Shown here in pieces: positions 53,038-62,899 of a DNA stretch of 64,000 nt (positions are counted from its first letter, which is position 1; each line of letters begins with the position of its first letter). The notes under the pieces were generated by a model, which was given only the letters and a program-made list of their open reading frames with translations, was not told the DNA's origin and did no database searches. Source of the stretch: Candidatus Eisenbacteria bacterium (GTDB lineage: Bacteria > Eisenbacteria > RBG-16-71-46); assembly GCA_020847735.1 (NCBI GenBank), contig JADLBL010000015.1:62001-126000 (forward strand), written 5' to 3'. Made by a program: the position numbers and the translations under genes.

Positions 53038-54537
53038 TCAGGGCCCGGTGAGCCCGAGCTGCTGGAAGATCTTCGCGAGGATCCGCGGCGCGCCGTTGTA
53101 GCCCGCGATGGGCGCGGAAGGAATGATGGGGACGGTCACGACCACGGCGCGTCCACCACTCGGCTGCGGCACCGACATGGCGACCGGCACGGCCGTCGGC
53201 GGCGCCGGGGTCAGGCTGGACGGCCTCGCCCACAGAATGCCCTCGGAGGAGTTGTTCTGGACGAAGCAGCGGATCCCGCTCGCCTCCGTCTGGCGGGGCG
53301 TGAGCTGCTGCTGGCGGATGCTGTCGCGGACGCTCCCCAGGTACGTGCTGTCGGTGAACACGGAGCCATTGGGGTTGCCCCAGCCGATGGTCGAGTCCTG
53401 GCCGAAGGCGATGGTGGTGGTGAACGCCTGATACAGGCCGCGACAGTTCAGGTAGCGCGTGACGAATTCGTCGGGGAGCTGACCGTTGGCGTTGTGTCCG
53501 GCGAACAGGTACAGCCCGTCGAGGTAGAACCGGCCGCCGGCCTCCAGGTACGCGCCGATGCCGTCGAGCCCGTAGGTGCGCAGGACGCCGGAGATGGAGG
53601 TTTCGTTGGCGCGGTACCAGACCACGGCGTCGAACAGTCTCATCGTCTGCTCGAGGTCGGCGGCCGACGCGAACGGCTGCGTGAACTGCAGCCGCAGGAT
53701 CGAGTAGGAACCCGCGGGCAGGTTGCGCGCGGCGGTGTTGGAGTAAAGCGTGTCGATGCGGAAGTTGAGCTGGTTGCCCTGGCCCGAGGCGGTCAGCGGC
53801 ACGTCGTCCACGATCAGCAACCGCGCCCGCTGGGTCGAGTCCGGCGCCGCCTGGCGCACGTACCACGTGCAGCTATCCACGTTGCCCGCCATGCCGCCGT
53901 CGTCAATCGCCTGCACGTATAGCCGGCGATAACGGGAAGCGTACGGCCCGCTCGTGAATCGGGATGAGGGCATGGTGAACGAGCGCCCGGTCGTGGTCAG
54001 CGGACTGGCCGCCTGGCCGTCGAGCCAGACGCGGAACACCATCCGCGCGGGATCGCCGTCCACGTCGCCGGCGTTCCAGGTAACCGTGACGGAGGCGTAC
54101 GTCGTGTCCTGCGGCTGCGGGCGCTGCTGCAGCGTCACCACCGGGGGCTGGTTCGAGAAGTGAAAGTCCTCGACCGCCGGCGTCGGGTCCACCTGATTCA
54201 GGTTGTCGAGCGCCCGTACCTCGAAGCGCGGCGCCGTGTAGCCGGTCGGCGTGAAGACCGTGAACAACGAGTCGGTCCGGGAGGTGAAGACCCACGCCGA
54301 CTCCGCCGGATCGGCCGGGTTCAGCAGTCGAATCTGGTAGCCGGAGATCGTGCCGTCCACGTCGGTGCCGAACCAGTAGAGGTGCACCACGTGATTGACC
54401 GTGTCCACGGGGCCCTGCACGTAGAGAGTCGTTTCGGGCGCCTGGTTCGGCCGGATCGTGCCCTTCAGCCCGCACCCGGCGGCGAGGCCGAAGGTCGCCA
54501 GCACGGCGAGCGGCAGGAGCCTGCGAAGCGCGCGCAC
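53038..54537 (-). CDS. Lipoprotein with FN3/Ig-like domains, unknown function
   Basis: A 499-residue protein with a lipobox (FGLAAGC, Cys about 22), then FN3-like modules (YWFGTDVDGTISGYQIRLLNPADPAESAWVFTSRTDS) and a mixed domain with ARLLIVDDVP...VVWYRANETSISGVLRTYGLDGIGAYLEAGGRFYLDGLYLF, resembling a flavodoxin/glutamine-amidotransferase-type fold used by many exported proteins of unknown role. The GTG start shares its G with the preceding TAG stop. Last gene of the overlapping TonB cassette. Confidence 0.78.
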   Translation of the reverse strand: MRALRRLLPLAVLATFGLAAGCGLKGTIRPNQAPETTLYVQGPVDTVNHVVHLYWFGTDVDGTISGYQIRLLNPADPAESAWVFTSRTDSLFTVFTPTGYTAPRFEVRALDNLNQVDPTPAVEDFHFSNQPPVVTLQQRPQPQDTTYASVTVTWNAGDVDGDPARMVFRVWLDGQAASPLTTTGRSFTMPSSRFTSGPYASRYRRLYVQAIDDGGMAGNVDSCTWYVRQAAPDSTQRARLLIVDDVPLTASGQGNQLNFRIDTLYSNTAARNLPAGSYSILRLQFTQPFASAADLEQTMRLFDAVVWYRANETSISGVLRTYGLDGIGAYLEAGGRFYLDGLYLFAGHNANGQLPDEFVTRYLNCRGLYQAFTTTIAFGQDSTIGWGNPNGSVFTDSTYLGSVRDSIRQQQLTPRQTEASGIRCFVQNNSSEGILWARPSSLTPAPPTAVPVAMSVPQPSGGRAVVVTVPIIPSAPIAGYNGAPRILAKIFQQLGLTGP

Positions 54538-56573
54538 TAGTGCAGTCCCTCCCGGTCGCTCTTGACGATCAGGAACTTGCCGAGCGTGCGCTTGCCGGAT
54601 TGCCGGTCCTCGACCGAATAGACGTACAGGCCCGTCGCCGCCGCCTGGCCGGCTCGCGTGATCATGTCCCAGCCCCACGTCGCCCCCGACAGGTGCGTCT
54701 TCAGGTCGGTCGTGGGGTTGTAGATGCCGCGCGCGTTCGTGCCGGAGTAGGTGGCCCCGTCGAAGTCGGTCTCGTAGATCAGGTCGCCGTGCAGCGTGTA
54801 GATCCGGATCGTCGCCTTGGGCGGCAGGTTCGCGAACCACAGGAAGTGGTCGCGCACGTTCTGCTGCGAATCCCAGCGCGCCTCGACCCGGTACGGGTTC
54901 GGGAACACGGTGATGCCTGCCCCCGCCGCCTCGCCCGGCGCCGGCGCGGGAATGACCGTGGTTTCGTTCTGCGCGAGGCCGCTCTCCAGCGACTCGATCT
55001 CGGACGTGCCGACGTCGTACGACGTCACCGCCACCCAGTAGTGAAAGCCGTCGCGCAGGCTGGAGACGGTCAGCTTGTAGCGGTAGGTCACGCCGTCCAC
55101 CACCTCGGGTGTCGCGAGCCGGATGGCCCCGAAGCCGGTGTTGAAACCGGTGGTGTCGTTCGGCGACGTGTCGAGGTCGAACTGCCGGTAGAGCCTCAGG
55201 TCGAGCCGGTCCTCGCCCACGTACACCCGGTAGCCCTCGAAGTCGCGGGGGTTCGGGCTCGTCGGATCCTCGAACGACTCCGGCGCGTCCGTCCAGTAGA
55301 GGTCCACGGCGCCGGCCCGCGGCACCACCCGCATCGTCGGCGAGGGCGGCGGCACCGGCACCTTGTAGTCGAGGTCGTAGGCGTGCTGGGCGACGCGGGC
55401 GCGCAGGGCCAGCTGCTGCTGTTCGACCGGAATCGAGGGATCGTTGGCGCCCATGTAGGCGAAGTCCACCTGGATGCTGTCGCCGGGATTGAGCGTCTCG
55501 AACGGTCCGACGGCCAGCAGGGTCGTGGGGTCGCCCGTGAGCGGCGCGAGCGAATCGGGCAGCGGCACCAGCGGCTGGATCGTGCCGGCGCTCATCAGCG
55601 CGTAACGCTCCGTGTCCTCGTCACGCAGGTTGCTGCCCGGCGAGAAGCTCCAGACCTGGGTCGTGATCTTCGTGACGCTCGTGTCGCCGAGCGAACCGGG
55701 CCGCACGCCGAGCAGCTTCACGGCGACCATCGCCGGCGCGAACTGGCGCTTGCAGTCCACCGGGTTCTTGCAGAAGGACTCCGTGAACATGCTCGTCGAG
55801 TCCACCCAGCCGATCACCTTGCTGCGCCACCAGGCGCCCATGTTGGCGCTGGCGCAGCCGCCGGAGGGTGGCCAGCAGCTGTAGAGGTTCTTGTTGCCCG
55901 TCGCGAGTTCGTTGTAGAGGCCGACCCAGACGTTGCGCAGCGGCGCGCCGTCGTTGCGGATGACGTAGTGGAAGAACGCCATATTGGCGTAGTTGGAGAA
56001 CGACCAGCTGTAGTTCTCCTGCTTGACCCGCACGTGCAGCGGCCGGTGCGGTTCACGCCCGCGCGGGGGCTTGGTGACGCCGTCCCAGAAGGTCGAGGAA
56101 AGGTCGAACTCGCTGATCGCGGCCGGGTTGTAGTAGCGGCTCTGCGGCAGCGTGGAACGCGCGAGCACGCTTTCGCCGAGCGGCGAGTACTCGGTCGCCT
56201 CCGCCGCGGCGTCGCCCGCCGTGCCGTCGATCGAACCCGTGGTCACGCCGGTGAACGCGCCGTTGTCGTCCACCGCGATCGCCCCGATCCACAGGCCGCC
56301 GCGAACGAGGTGTTCCTGGCCGGAGCCGAGCGGATATTCGAACGACGGGGCGCGCGAGGTGAAATTGTTGCCGATGAACCCGTAGTTCGTGATCGTCATG
56401 CCGACCAGGTTCTGGTCCAGCAGCCGCACGGCGTAGATGTTGGCCGTCGTGTCGGTCGCCGCCGAGCCGGCGGGCGGCGCGGGGGCGCGGGACTCGTGCG
56501 GGTCGCCGGCGGCGAACGCGGTCATGGCCGCGAGCGCGAGCGCGAGCGATACGGATGCGGAGAGCGTCTTCAC
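54537..56573 (-). CDS. Secreted protein with sorting-like C-terminal domain
   Basis: A 678-residue exported protein. After the signal peptide comes a region containing NYSWSFSNYANMAFFHYVIRNDGA, then an FN3-like stretch (GAVDLYWTDAPESFEDPTSPNPRDFEGYRVYVG). The C-terminal part is FPNPYRVEARWDSQQ...PPKATIRIYTLHGDLIYETDFDG, a pattern seen in secreted proteins of Ignavibacteria, Eisenbacteria and relatives. Start GTG 56573 lies within the previous stop (GTGA). Function unknown. Confidence 0.8.
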   Translation of the reverse strand: MKTLSASVSLALALAAMTAFAAGDPHESRAPAPPAGSAATDTTANIYAVRLLDQNLVGMTITNYGFIGNNFTSRAPSFEYPLGSGQEHLVRGGLWIGAIAVDDNGAFTGVTTGSIDGTAGDAAAEATEYSPLGESVLARSTLPQSRYYNPAAISEFDLSSTFWDGVTKPPRGREPHRPLHVRVKQENYSWSFSNYANMAFFHYVIRNDGAPLRNVWVGLYNELATGNKNLYSCWPPSGGCASANMGAWWRSKVIGWVDSTSMFTESFCKNPVDCKRQFAPAMVAVKLLGVRPGSLGDTSVTKITTQVWSFSPGSNLRDEDTERYALMSAGTIQPLVPLPDSLAPLTGDPTTLLAVGPFETLNPGDSIQVDFAYMGANDPSIPVEQQQLALRARVAQHAYDLDYKVPVPPPSPTMRVVPRAGAVDLYWTDAPESFEDPTSPNPRDFEGYRVYVGEDRLDLRLYRQFDLDTSPNDTTGFNTGFGAIRLATPEVVDGVTYRYKLTVSSLRDGFHYWVAVTSYDVGTSEIESLESGLAQNETTVIPAPAPGEAAGAGITVFPNPYRVEARWDSQQNVRDHFLWFANLPPKATIRIYTLHGDLIYETDFDGATYSGTNARGIYNPTTDLKTHLSGATWGWDMITRAGQAAATGLYVYSVEDRQSGKRTLGKFLIVKSDREGLH

Positions 56574-57799
56574 TTGCGCCTCTTGAACTTCACGAGCTTG
56601 CCGCGGCCGTGATCGGCCACGAACACGAGCGAATCGTCGGCGGCGATGGAAACGGGATCCAGCAGCGGTTCGTTCTGGGCGTTGTTCTCGACGTCCACGC
56701 GCTGGACGTACTCGCCGGTCTGGGCGTCGTAGCGGAGCACCCGGCGGTTGCCGCGATCCAGAACGTAGAAGTAGCCCTCGAGGTCGGCGAACACGTCGTC
56801 CGGCAGCAGGAAATTGGCGCCCGTCGTCGAACCGTCCACCTTGATCAGGCCCAGATCCGTGGTCGCCACCGACACCGACTTGATGGCGCCGTTGCCGCGA
56901 TCGGTGACGAACAGCGACTGCCCCGCCCAGCGCGAGTAGTAAAGGCTCGAGGGGTCGAACACCGACGCCGTGCCGGTGCCGTCGAGCACGACCCAGGTCG
57001 TGTCGCGATGCCAGTTGGCGCCCGGCATGTTGACGTCGCGGTTCAGGCCGTCCGGCACGAGCCCCGCGTAGCGCGGACCGCGCGCGTAGCGATAGACCCG
57101 CGAGGCGAACTTCTTGGTGCGGTCGCGCACGTCGAGGACGTTGGTGTCGAGCACCGCGACCGTGCCGGAGACGTAGACGAACCCGTCCTCACCGGCCGCC
57201 ATGCCGGTGACGTTGGCGAACGTCGTGTCGGTGAAGGTCGAGAGCGTGTCCCCGCCCGCGAGCGAGAACTCGCGCACGCGCCAGATCGCCGAGTAATCGA
57301 AGACCTGGGCGCGGAAGGGGTGCCCCGTGGCGGAGGTCGTGTCCGCGTCGGGTTCGCAGGTGCCGCGGCGCACGTCGTAGCGCGCCTTGCACGAGTCGCC
57401 CGCATCCAGCACGAACAGCCGGTTCTGCGCCGCGGCGACCGCGATCGGGTTGTAGAGCCCGGAGAGCGGCAGGAAGTAGGGCGGGCCGATCACCGTCGGC
57501 TTCGCCATCGCGTACAGGCGCACCTCGCCGTGCGGGGTGACCGGGGCCGTCGGCGGCAGCGTCGCGACCTGACCGTCGTTGAACAGCACGAACAGCTGCG
57601 TGCCGGAACCCTGCGTGAGCAGGACGTCCCGGATGCCGTCGAAGCCGGTCCAGGTCGCGATCATCGCGTAGCTGGAGTCGGTCGGAACGCCGATCGTGCG
57701 CGGACGTTCGGTCGGCAGCGGGAAGGTCGTGCCGCAGCCCGAAAGCCCGGCGAGCGCGGCCAGCGCGAGCAGCGGAAGCAGCGGAAGCAGCCGGCGCAT
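56570..57799 (-). CDS. Lipoprotein with NHL/beta-propeller-like repeats
   Basis: A 409-residue lipoprotein (lipobox LSGC, Cys about 22). The repeats NRLFVLDAGDSC, GFVYVSGTVAVLD, QSLFVTDRGNGAIKSV, GYFYVLDRGNRRVLRYDAQTGEYVQRV and SLVFVADHGRGKLVKF are spaced like the blades of an NHL propeller. Such lipoproteins often bind polymers or other envelope proteins. It starts at ATG 57799 inside the PorV-like stop (TGATG). Confidence 0.85.
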   Translation of the reverse strand: MRRLLPLLPLLALAALAGLSGCGTTFPLPTERPRTIGVPTDSSYAMIATWTGFDGIRDVLLTQGSGTQLFVLFNDGQVATLPPTAPVTPHGEVRLYAMAKPTVIGPPYFLPLSGLYNPIAVAAAQNRLFVLDAGDSCKARYDVRRGTCEPDADTTSATGHPFRAQVFDYSAIWRVREFSLAGGDTLSTFTDTTFANVTGMAAGEDGFVYVSGTVAVLDTNVLDVRDRTKKFASRVYRYARGPRYAGLVPDGLNRDVNMPGANWHRDTTWVVLDGTGTASVFDPSSLYYSRWAGQSLFVTDRGNGAIKSVSVATTDLGLIKVDGSTTGANFLLPDDVFADLEGYFYVLDRGNRRVLRYDAQTGEYVQRVDVENNAQNEPLLDPVSIAADDSLVFVADHGRGKLVKFKRRK

Positions 57800-58797
57800 C
57801 AGAACCGCACTCCCAGCGTCATGCGGTGGACGCTGCCCAGAGGTCCGCCGTCGGTCCACGCGTAGTCGATGTTGAGCCGCGAATCGTTGACGTCGGCGAC
57901 GAAGCCCGCGCCCGCGGAAAACTTGAGCGCGTCGGCCCGGAAGTTGTAACCCGAACGCAGCGCGAAGCGGCGCAGGTAGGTCCATTCCGCGCCGGCCTTG
58001 AGGTTCTGCTCGTTGTCGGCGGGCTGGTTCACCTCCAGGGCCGTCGTCAGGCGCTGCGTGTTGTTCTCGAGCGGCTCGAACGCGAGCCCGTAGCGGAACA
58101 CCATCGGCGGGTCGAAGCCGTCGTACTGCCGGACCTCGCCGGTGAGCGGCGACACCCAGTCGCCCGCGGGCCGCAGCTGCGGACCGAAGCTGGTGAGCGA
58201 AGTCGCGATGCGCACGCTGCCGAGTCCGAGGTAGTAGATCGAGCCGATGTCGAGCAGCACCGCGCTGGTCGTGGGGCCCCCGACCTGCGAGCCGAGGTCC
58301 TCGTGCACGTACTTGAGGCCGGCGCCGACGAGCAGCTTGTCGGTCCAGCGACGCGCGTAGGTGGCGCCCGCCACGACGTCGGAATACGAGAACGAGCGCC
58401 CGGTGCCGAACGGCATCAGCTCGGTCGTCTCGTCCATGCGCGTCGCGAGCACGCCGAACTGCAGTCCGACGGAGCCGCCGAGCCGCTTGACCGGCACGAT
58501 CAGGGCGATGTGGCCGTAGTCCACGTCGGCCGGCCACTGCACGTACGAGAGGCCCACCTCGCGGCGCTGCAGCGACGCGAGCCCGGCCGGGTTCCAGTAG
58601 ATCGCGCTCGGATCGTTGGCGACGGCGACGAACGATTCGCCCATGGCCACCGCGCGCGCGCCGACGCCGATCCGTAGGAACGTGCCCGACGAGGTGCCGG
58701 CGCGCTGCCCGCCGAGCGAGCCCTGCGCGCGCGCCCCGCCCGCGAGCAGCGCGGTGAGCGCGAGGGCGGCCAGCGGGGCGCGGCTAGAAGTCCACAT
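57799..58797 (-). CDS. PorV/PorQ-family outer-membrane beta-barrel protein
   Basis: A 332-residue exported barrel protein with the family signature FLRIGVGARAVAMGESFVAVANDPSAIYWNPAGLA near the N-terminus and alternating beta strands ending in Phe (LGVRF). PorV proteins work with the type 9 secretion system, recognising C-terminal sorting domains and handing cargo to the attachment complex. The window also encodes several cargo-like proteins, but no PorU, PorT or gliding genes. Overlaps the receptor gene by 14 bp. Confidence 0.9.
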   Translation of the reverse strand: MWTSSRAPLAALALTALLAGGARAQGSLGGQRAGTSSGTFLRIGVGARAVAMGESFVAVANDPSAIYWNPAGLASLQRREVGLSYVQWPADVDYGHIALIVPVKRLGGSVGLQFGVLATRMDETTELMPFGTGRSFSYSDVVAGATYARRWTDKLLVGAGLKYVHEDLGSQVGGPTTSAVLLDIGSIYYLGLGSVRIATSLTSFGPQLRPAGDWVSPLTGEVRQYDGFDPPMVFRYGLAFEPLENNTQRLTTALEVNQPADNEQNLKAGAEWTYLRRFALRSGYNFRADALKFSAGAGFVADVNDSRLNIDYAWTDGGPLGSVHRMTLGVRF

Positions 58798-61576
58798 CGA
58801 GCGATAGCCTCCACTGCGCGCCCGGACCGTAGTTGGACGGGTCGTCCACCTGGGAGATCCGCGTGTAGTCGTTCAGGTTCGAGACGTGGCGGGGATCGAA
58901 CTCGCCCTCGCCCCAGACGAAGCCCTTGCCGGAGATCTGGTCCACGCGGTAGATGAGGCGGTTGTTGAACACGTTCGTGCCCTGCAGCGAAACGTCCATG
59001 CGCCGGCCGAACAGGCCGAACCAGCGGTTCAGCTTGAGGTCGGTCGTGATCTGCATGGGCGCGTTCAGGGAGTTGGGCTCGCCGATGGTGATGAGGCCGG
59101 TCGGATCGAGCGGCGTGTAGGCGCGGCCCGACTGCCCCTGCATGAAGACGTTGAGCCCGCACTGCTTCAGCCAGCGCCAGCCCGCCGGAGCCTCGCGGTC
59201 GAAGCGCAGGTCGAAGCTCGCGGTCACCTTGTGCGGCCGGTTCCAGCGCACGAACACCTCGGAGAGGCGCGTTTCGCTGCTGCCGCCCAGTTCCTGCAGC
59301 GCGCGGTCCTCGTTCGGATCGCTGCTCTTGCCCTTCGTCTGCTGGAACGAGTAGCTGAGCTTGCCCGCCCAGTGGTTCGAGCGGCGCTTCTCCACCTCGA
59401 TCTCGAAGCCCTTGGAGCGGGCGAAGTGGCCGTTCAGGTAGATGAAATACGAGGCCAGATTCGTGCCGCTGATCGGGTCCACGCGCGTGGCGCTCGGATA
59501 GTCGTAGATGTCGCGGACGAAGAACGTGACGTTCGCGGCGGCCCGCGGCGAGAACTGGTGCTTGGCGCCGACTTCGTAGTTGACCGAGATCTGCGGGTTC
59601 AGGTTCGGATTGCCCTGCAGCGGGAAGGACTCGGACGAGATCGAGCGCAGCTTCGAGTACACGTAGCGGTACGACGGGTTCTGCGTGAACTCGCCGTAGT
59701 TGAAGAAGAAGCTGCTGTTCTCGGTGATCGGGTGGGCGACGATCACGCGCGGCGAGAGGTGCAGCTTGTACCGGCGGCCGAAGAACGAGTTCGTCTCCTC
59801 GTAGAAATGCGTGCGGGTCGCCGCGGCGATGTTGTGGCGGGTGGTGTCGGCGAGCGCGTCCTCGGCCTCGCGGCCCACGAACCAGTAGTCGCCGCGCAGG
59901 CCGATGTTGGCGGTGAAGCCCTCGTATTCGAGCCGGTCGCGCACGTAGAAGTCGCCCGTCCACGGGTGCGCGAGCCAGATGTCGTGCGACTGGCCGAGCC
60001 CGTCCTGGTCGAACACCCACGGATTCTCGATGGTCAGGTACTGCACCGACTGGAACTGGTGCTCGAGCCCGAACTCGACCTCGTGCCGGTGCGCGAAGCG
60101 CTGCGTCAGGCTCCAGTCGATGCCGTAGCTGACGGTCCGCCGGTCCTGCCAGGTGTCGGCGTCGCCGCTGTCCACGAAGTAGTCGTCGCGGCGCGGATCG
60201 CCGAGCGGGAAGTTCGAGCGGTCGTCGGGCTCGTCGTACTCCCACCACATCTTGCCGAGCACGTCCTGGCGCTGCGCGAAGAAGTAGCGCGACACCTGCA
60301 GCTCGGTGTAGCCGGTGGTGGACAGCGTGCGCCGCCACTGCAGCGAAGTCTGGAAGTTGTCCTCGAAGATCGTGTTCGCGTGCGAGATCCGGTGGTCCCA
60401 CGCCCACGGGTAGGCCGGGTCGTTTTGGTCGCCCGTCGCAGTGATGAACGAGCGGCTGAAGCCCTGGTCGATCGCGATGCGCTTGCTGAAGTTGAAGCTC
60501 AGCTTGTCGCTGGCGTTCGGCTTGTACGCCCAGCCGTAGCGCAACGACCAGCGGTTGTCGGCCGAGGGCGACCACATGTCGCCGTACGTGAACCGGTGGC
60601 CGAGGAAGGAGTCCTCGTAGCTCGAGTGGATCCGCGGCAGGGCCGGCGGCAGCAGCGTGCGGTCGAGCAGGGAAGCGTTCTGGTCGTGCAGGTAGCGGAA
60701 GCGCGTCTCGAACAGGCTCCCGGAAAGATCGAGGATGCTGGTGGCCGCGCCGGCGGGACGAAGGCCGACGAGCCTGAAGAACGGCAGGACCAGCGGGTCG
60801 GGGCCGCCCACGACCGACTGCCAGGACCGCCCGCCGTAGCTTCCGGCCGAGGTGGTGATGCCGCCCTCGAAGCGGTCCGTGCCCTCCTTGAGCTTGATCT
60901 CGACCACCCCCGAAAGGGCGTTGCCGTAACGCACGTCGTAGGCGCCGGTGGCGACGTTGACCTCGGCGACCGAGCGGGCGTTGAGCTGGCCGGCCGTGGA
61001 TTGCCCGGTGATCAGGTCCTTGTTCGCCACGCCATTGACGATGAACACGGTCTCGTCGGCGCGGCCGCCGCGCACGTGGATCTGTTCGGCGTCGGTGCTG
61101 ATGCCGGCCTGTTGCTGGAGAACGTCGCCGACCGTCGTCACCGGCAGATTGCGGATCTCGTTCGCGCCCACGCTGCGGACCGTGGCGCCCTGCTTGACCT
61201 CGACCAGCCTGCGCTCGGCCGTCACCTCCACGGCCTTCTCCTCCCGGACAACGATGTCCTCGAGGGAGAAGTTGACGGTGACCGACTTGCCCGCGACGAC
61301 CACGACGCCGGCCTGGCTCCCCGGGCGGTAGCCGAGGTACTGCACTTTGACTTCGTAGGTTCCGGCCGGCACGCCCGAGATCTGGAACTGGCCTTCGGAG
61401 TCGGTCAGGCCACCGCGCTTGGCCTCGGGAATCGTCACGCTCGCGAACGGGATCGCGTGCCCGGTCTTCTTGTCCACGACGCGTCCCGCCACGGAGCCGG
61501 CTTCGGCCGCGAAGGCAGCGGAAACAAACAGAAGATGGACGAGGGCCGTGAGGACGAAGGGTCGAACGAGTCGCAT
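58784..61576 (-). CDS. TonB-dependent outer-membrane receptor with N-terminal CarboxypepD_reg-like domain
   Basis: A 930-residue receptor. After the signal peptide there is a carboxypeptidase-regulatory-like domain (about 28-105; GSVAGRVVDKKTGHAIPFASVTI), then the plug (NLPVTTVGDVLQQQAGISTDAEQIHVRGGRADETVFIVNG) and a large barrel of many short strands with a final SLDVDF. This SusC-like layout is typical of FCB receptors for oligosaccharides, peptides or metal chelates. A promoter TTGACC-17-TACGGT precedes it. First gene of the cassette. Confidence 0.94.
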   Translation of the reverse strand: MRLVRPFVLTALVHLLFVSAAFAAEAGSVAGRVVDKKTGHAIPFASVTIPEAKRGGLTDSEGQFQISGVPAGTYEVKVQYLGYRPGSQAGVVVVAGKSVTVNFSLEDIVVREEKAVEVTAERRLVEVKQGATVRSVGANEIRNLPVTTVGDVLQQQAGISTDAEQIHVRGGRADETVFIVNGVANKDLITGQSTAGQLNARSVAEVNVATGAYDVRYGNALSGVVEIKLKEGTDRFEGGITTSAGSYGGRSWQSVVGGPDPLVLPFFRLVGLRPAGAATSILDLSGSLFETRFRYLHDQNASLLDRTLLPPALPRIHSSYEDSFLGHRFTYGDMWSPSADNRWSLRYGWAYKPNASDKLSFNFSKRIAIDQGFSRSFITATGDQNDPAYPWAWDHRISHANTIFEDNFQTSLQWRRTLSTTGYTELQVSRYFFAQRQDVLGKMWWEYDEPDDRSNFPLGDPRRDDYFVDSGDADTWQDRRTVSYGIDWSLTQRFAHRHEVEFGLEHQFQSVQYLTIENPWVFDQDGLGQSHDIWLAHPWTGDFYVRDRLEYEGFTANIGLRGDYWFVGREAEDALADTTRHNIAAATRTHFYEETNSFFGRRYKLHLSPRVIVAHPITENSSFFFNYGEFTQNPSYRYVYSKLRSISSESFPLQGNPNLNPQISVNYEVGAKHQFSPRAAANVTFFVRDIYDYPSATRVDPISGTNLASYFIYLNGHFARSKGFEIEVEKRRSNHWAGKLSYSFQQTKGKSSDPNEDRALQELGGSSETRLSEVFVRWNRPHKVTASFDLRFDREAPAGWRWLKQCGLNVFMQGQSGRAYTPLDPTGLITIGEPNSLNAPMQITTDLKLNRWFGLFGRRMDVSLQGTNVFNNRLIYRVDQISGKGFVWGEGEFDPRHVSNLNDYTRISQVDDPSNYGPGAQWRLSLDVDF

Positions 61577-61605
61577 GTTCCCTGAGCGTGAAGGTTGGAC
61601 GGCGG

Positions 61606-61634
61606 ACCGTAAGGCGAGCCATCCGGAGGGTCAA
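61606..61634 (-). promoter_or_regulatory. Promoter of the TonB cassette
   Basis: On the minus strand TTGACC (61634-61629) and TACGGT (61611-61606) are separated by 17 bases, with the start codon 29 bases further on. It is nearly identical to the EIIA promoter. Confidence 0.5.
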
Positions 61635-61791
61635 GAACTTCCGTTGCTCCATGTCGCGGCTTTGCAGCCGGTTCGCGGACCGTCCGGGTCCCGCTGGGGC
61701 CGTCGGGAAGCGGCGCCCCGCGGGAGAACGCACCCGGCCCGGAAGCGCGGCGGACCAGCGGGGGCACCTACACCTAACCGTCGCGGACCTG

Positions 61792-62865
61792 CTAGTAGCT
61801 GCCTCGCAGGTCGTACTCGTGCGGGAACGCGTCCATGAAGACGCGGTCGATCTCGAGGTTGACCTCGCGCAGCATGCGGGCCTTCTGCGGGTAGGGAAGG
61901 AAGGCGCTCTTGAAGCCGTTGATGACGATCCGCTTGACCTCGTAGGGGCTCAGGCGGAACGCCCGGGCCGCAAGGTGGATCTCCTGCGACGAGGTCGTCG
62001 CCGACATCAGGCGATTGTCGGTGTTGAGGGTGACCCGAAGCCCCATGCGGAAGTACTGCCCGAACGGGTGGACCTTGAGCGAGCGCGCGACGCGCGTCTG
62101 CACGTTCGAGGACAGGCACATCTCGAGCGGCACGCGGTGATCGCGCACGTAGCGCAGCAGGTCGGGATCCTCGGCCAGGCGCGTGCCGTGGCCGATGCGG
62201 TGCGCGCCGCAGTAGTGGAGCGCCTGCGCGATGCTTTCCGGCCCGAAGGCCTCGCCGCCGTGCACCGTCGAGTTGATGTTGTGCTTGGCGATGAGCTGGA
62301 ACGCCTCCCGGTGGGCCTTGGCCGGGTAGTCCTTCTCCTGCCCCGCCAGGTCGAACGCCAGCACGCCGCGGCCCTTGTAGGCCACCGCCAGCTCGGCGAG
62401 CGACAGCGAGACCTCGGGCGACATCGAGCGGATCCCGCAGATGATGACGCCCGTGGAAATGTTCAGCCGGGCGCCCGCGTCGCGAAGCCCGGCGATCACC
62501 GGGTCCACGATGTCCTCGAACGCCAGGCGCCGCTTGCGGTGCAGGATCGGCGAGTAGCGCACCTCGAGGTGGCGGACACCCTCGGCCGCGCAGTCCTCGA
62601 CCAGCTCGTGGGCGATGCGGTAGAGGGCGTCCTTCTCCTGCATCACCGACAGCGTGATGTCGAAGATCTTGAGGTAGTCCGCCAGGTTCCGCGTGCGCTT
62701 GCCGGCCTGCAGCAGGCGCGTCAGGCGGGCCAGGCTCGTCGTCGGCAGACGCACCTTCTGCTCGGCGGCCAGTTCGAGGACGGTGCGGGGCCGCACGCTG
62801 CCGTCGAGATGGCAGTGCAGCTCGGCCTTCGGGATGCGGCGAATGACGTCGAGTGTGAGCTTCAT
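61792..62865 (-). CDS. add: Adenosine deaminase
   Basis: A 357-residue adenosine deaminase of the amidohydrolase superfamily, converting (deoxy)adenosine to inosine. Zinc ligands in LHCHLDGS (17-19), STVHGGEAFG (usual HAGE) and the HRIGHGTRL and TLNTDNRL motifs near the C-terminus are intact. It follows rpiB by 34 bp, suggesting a nucleoside/pentose salvage unit. Length matches bacterial Add. Confidence 0.95.
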   Translation of the reverse strand: MKLTLDVIRRIPKAELHCHLDGSVRPRTVLELAAEQKVRLPTTSLARLTRLLQAGKRTRNLADYLKIFDITLSVMQEKDALYRIAHELVEDCAAEGVRHLEVRYSPILHRKRRLAFEDIVDPVIAGLRDAGARLNISTGVIICGIRSMSPEVSLSLAELAVAYKGRGVLAFDLAGQEKDYPAKAHREAFQLIAKHNINSTVHGGEAFGPESIAQALHYCGAHRIGHGTRLAEDPDLLRYVRDHRVPLEMCLSSNVQTRVARSLKVHPFGQYFRMGLRVTLNTDNRLMSATTSSQEIHLAARAFRLSPYEVKRIVINGFKSAFLPYPQKARMLREVNLEIDRVFMDAFPHEYDLRGSY

Positions 62866-62899
62866 CGGTCGTGCGTTCCCTCGCGCGCCGCGGGCCGCC

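Noticed and set aside
53038-61576. A full type 9 secretion locus
   Set aside because: Only the PorV-like protein and cargo-like tails are present; no SprA, PorT, PorU, GldK-N or similar genes are in the window.
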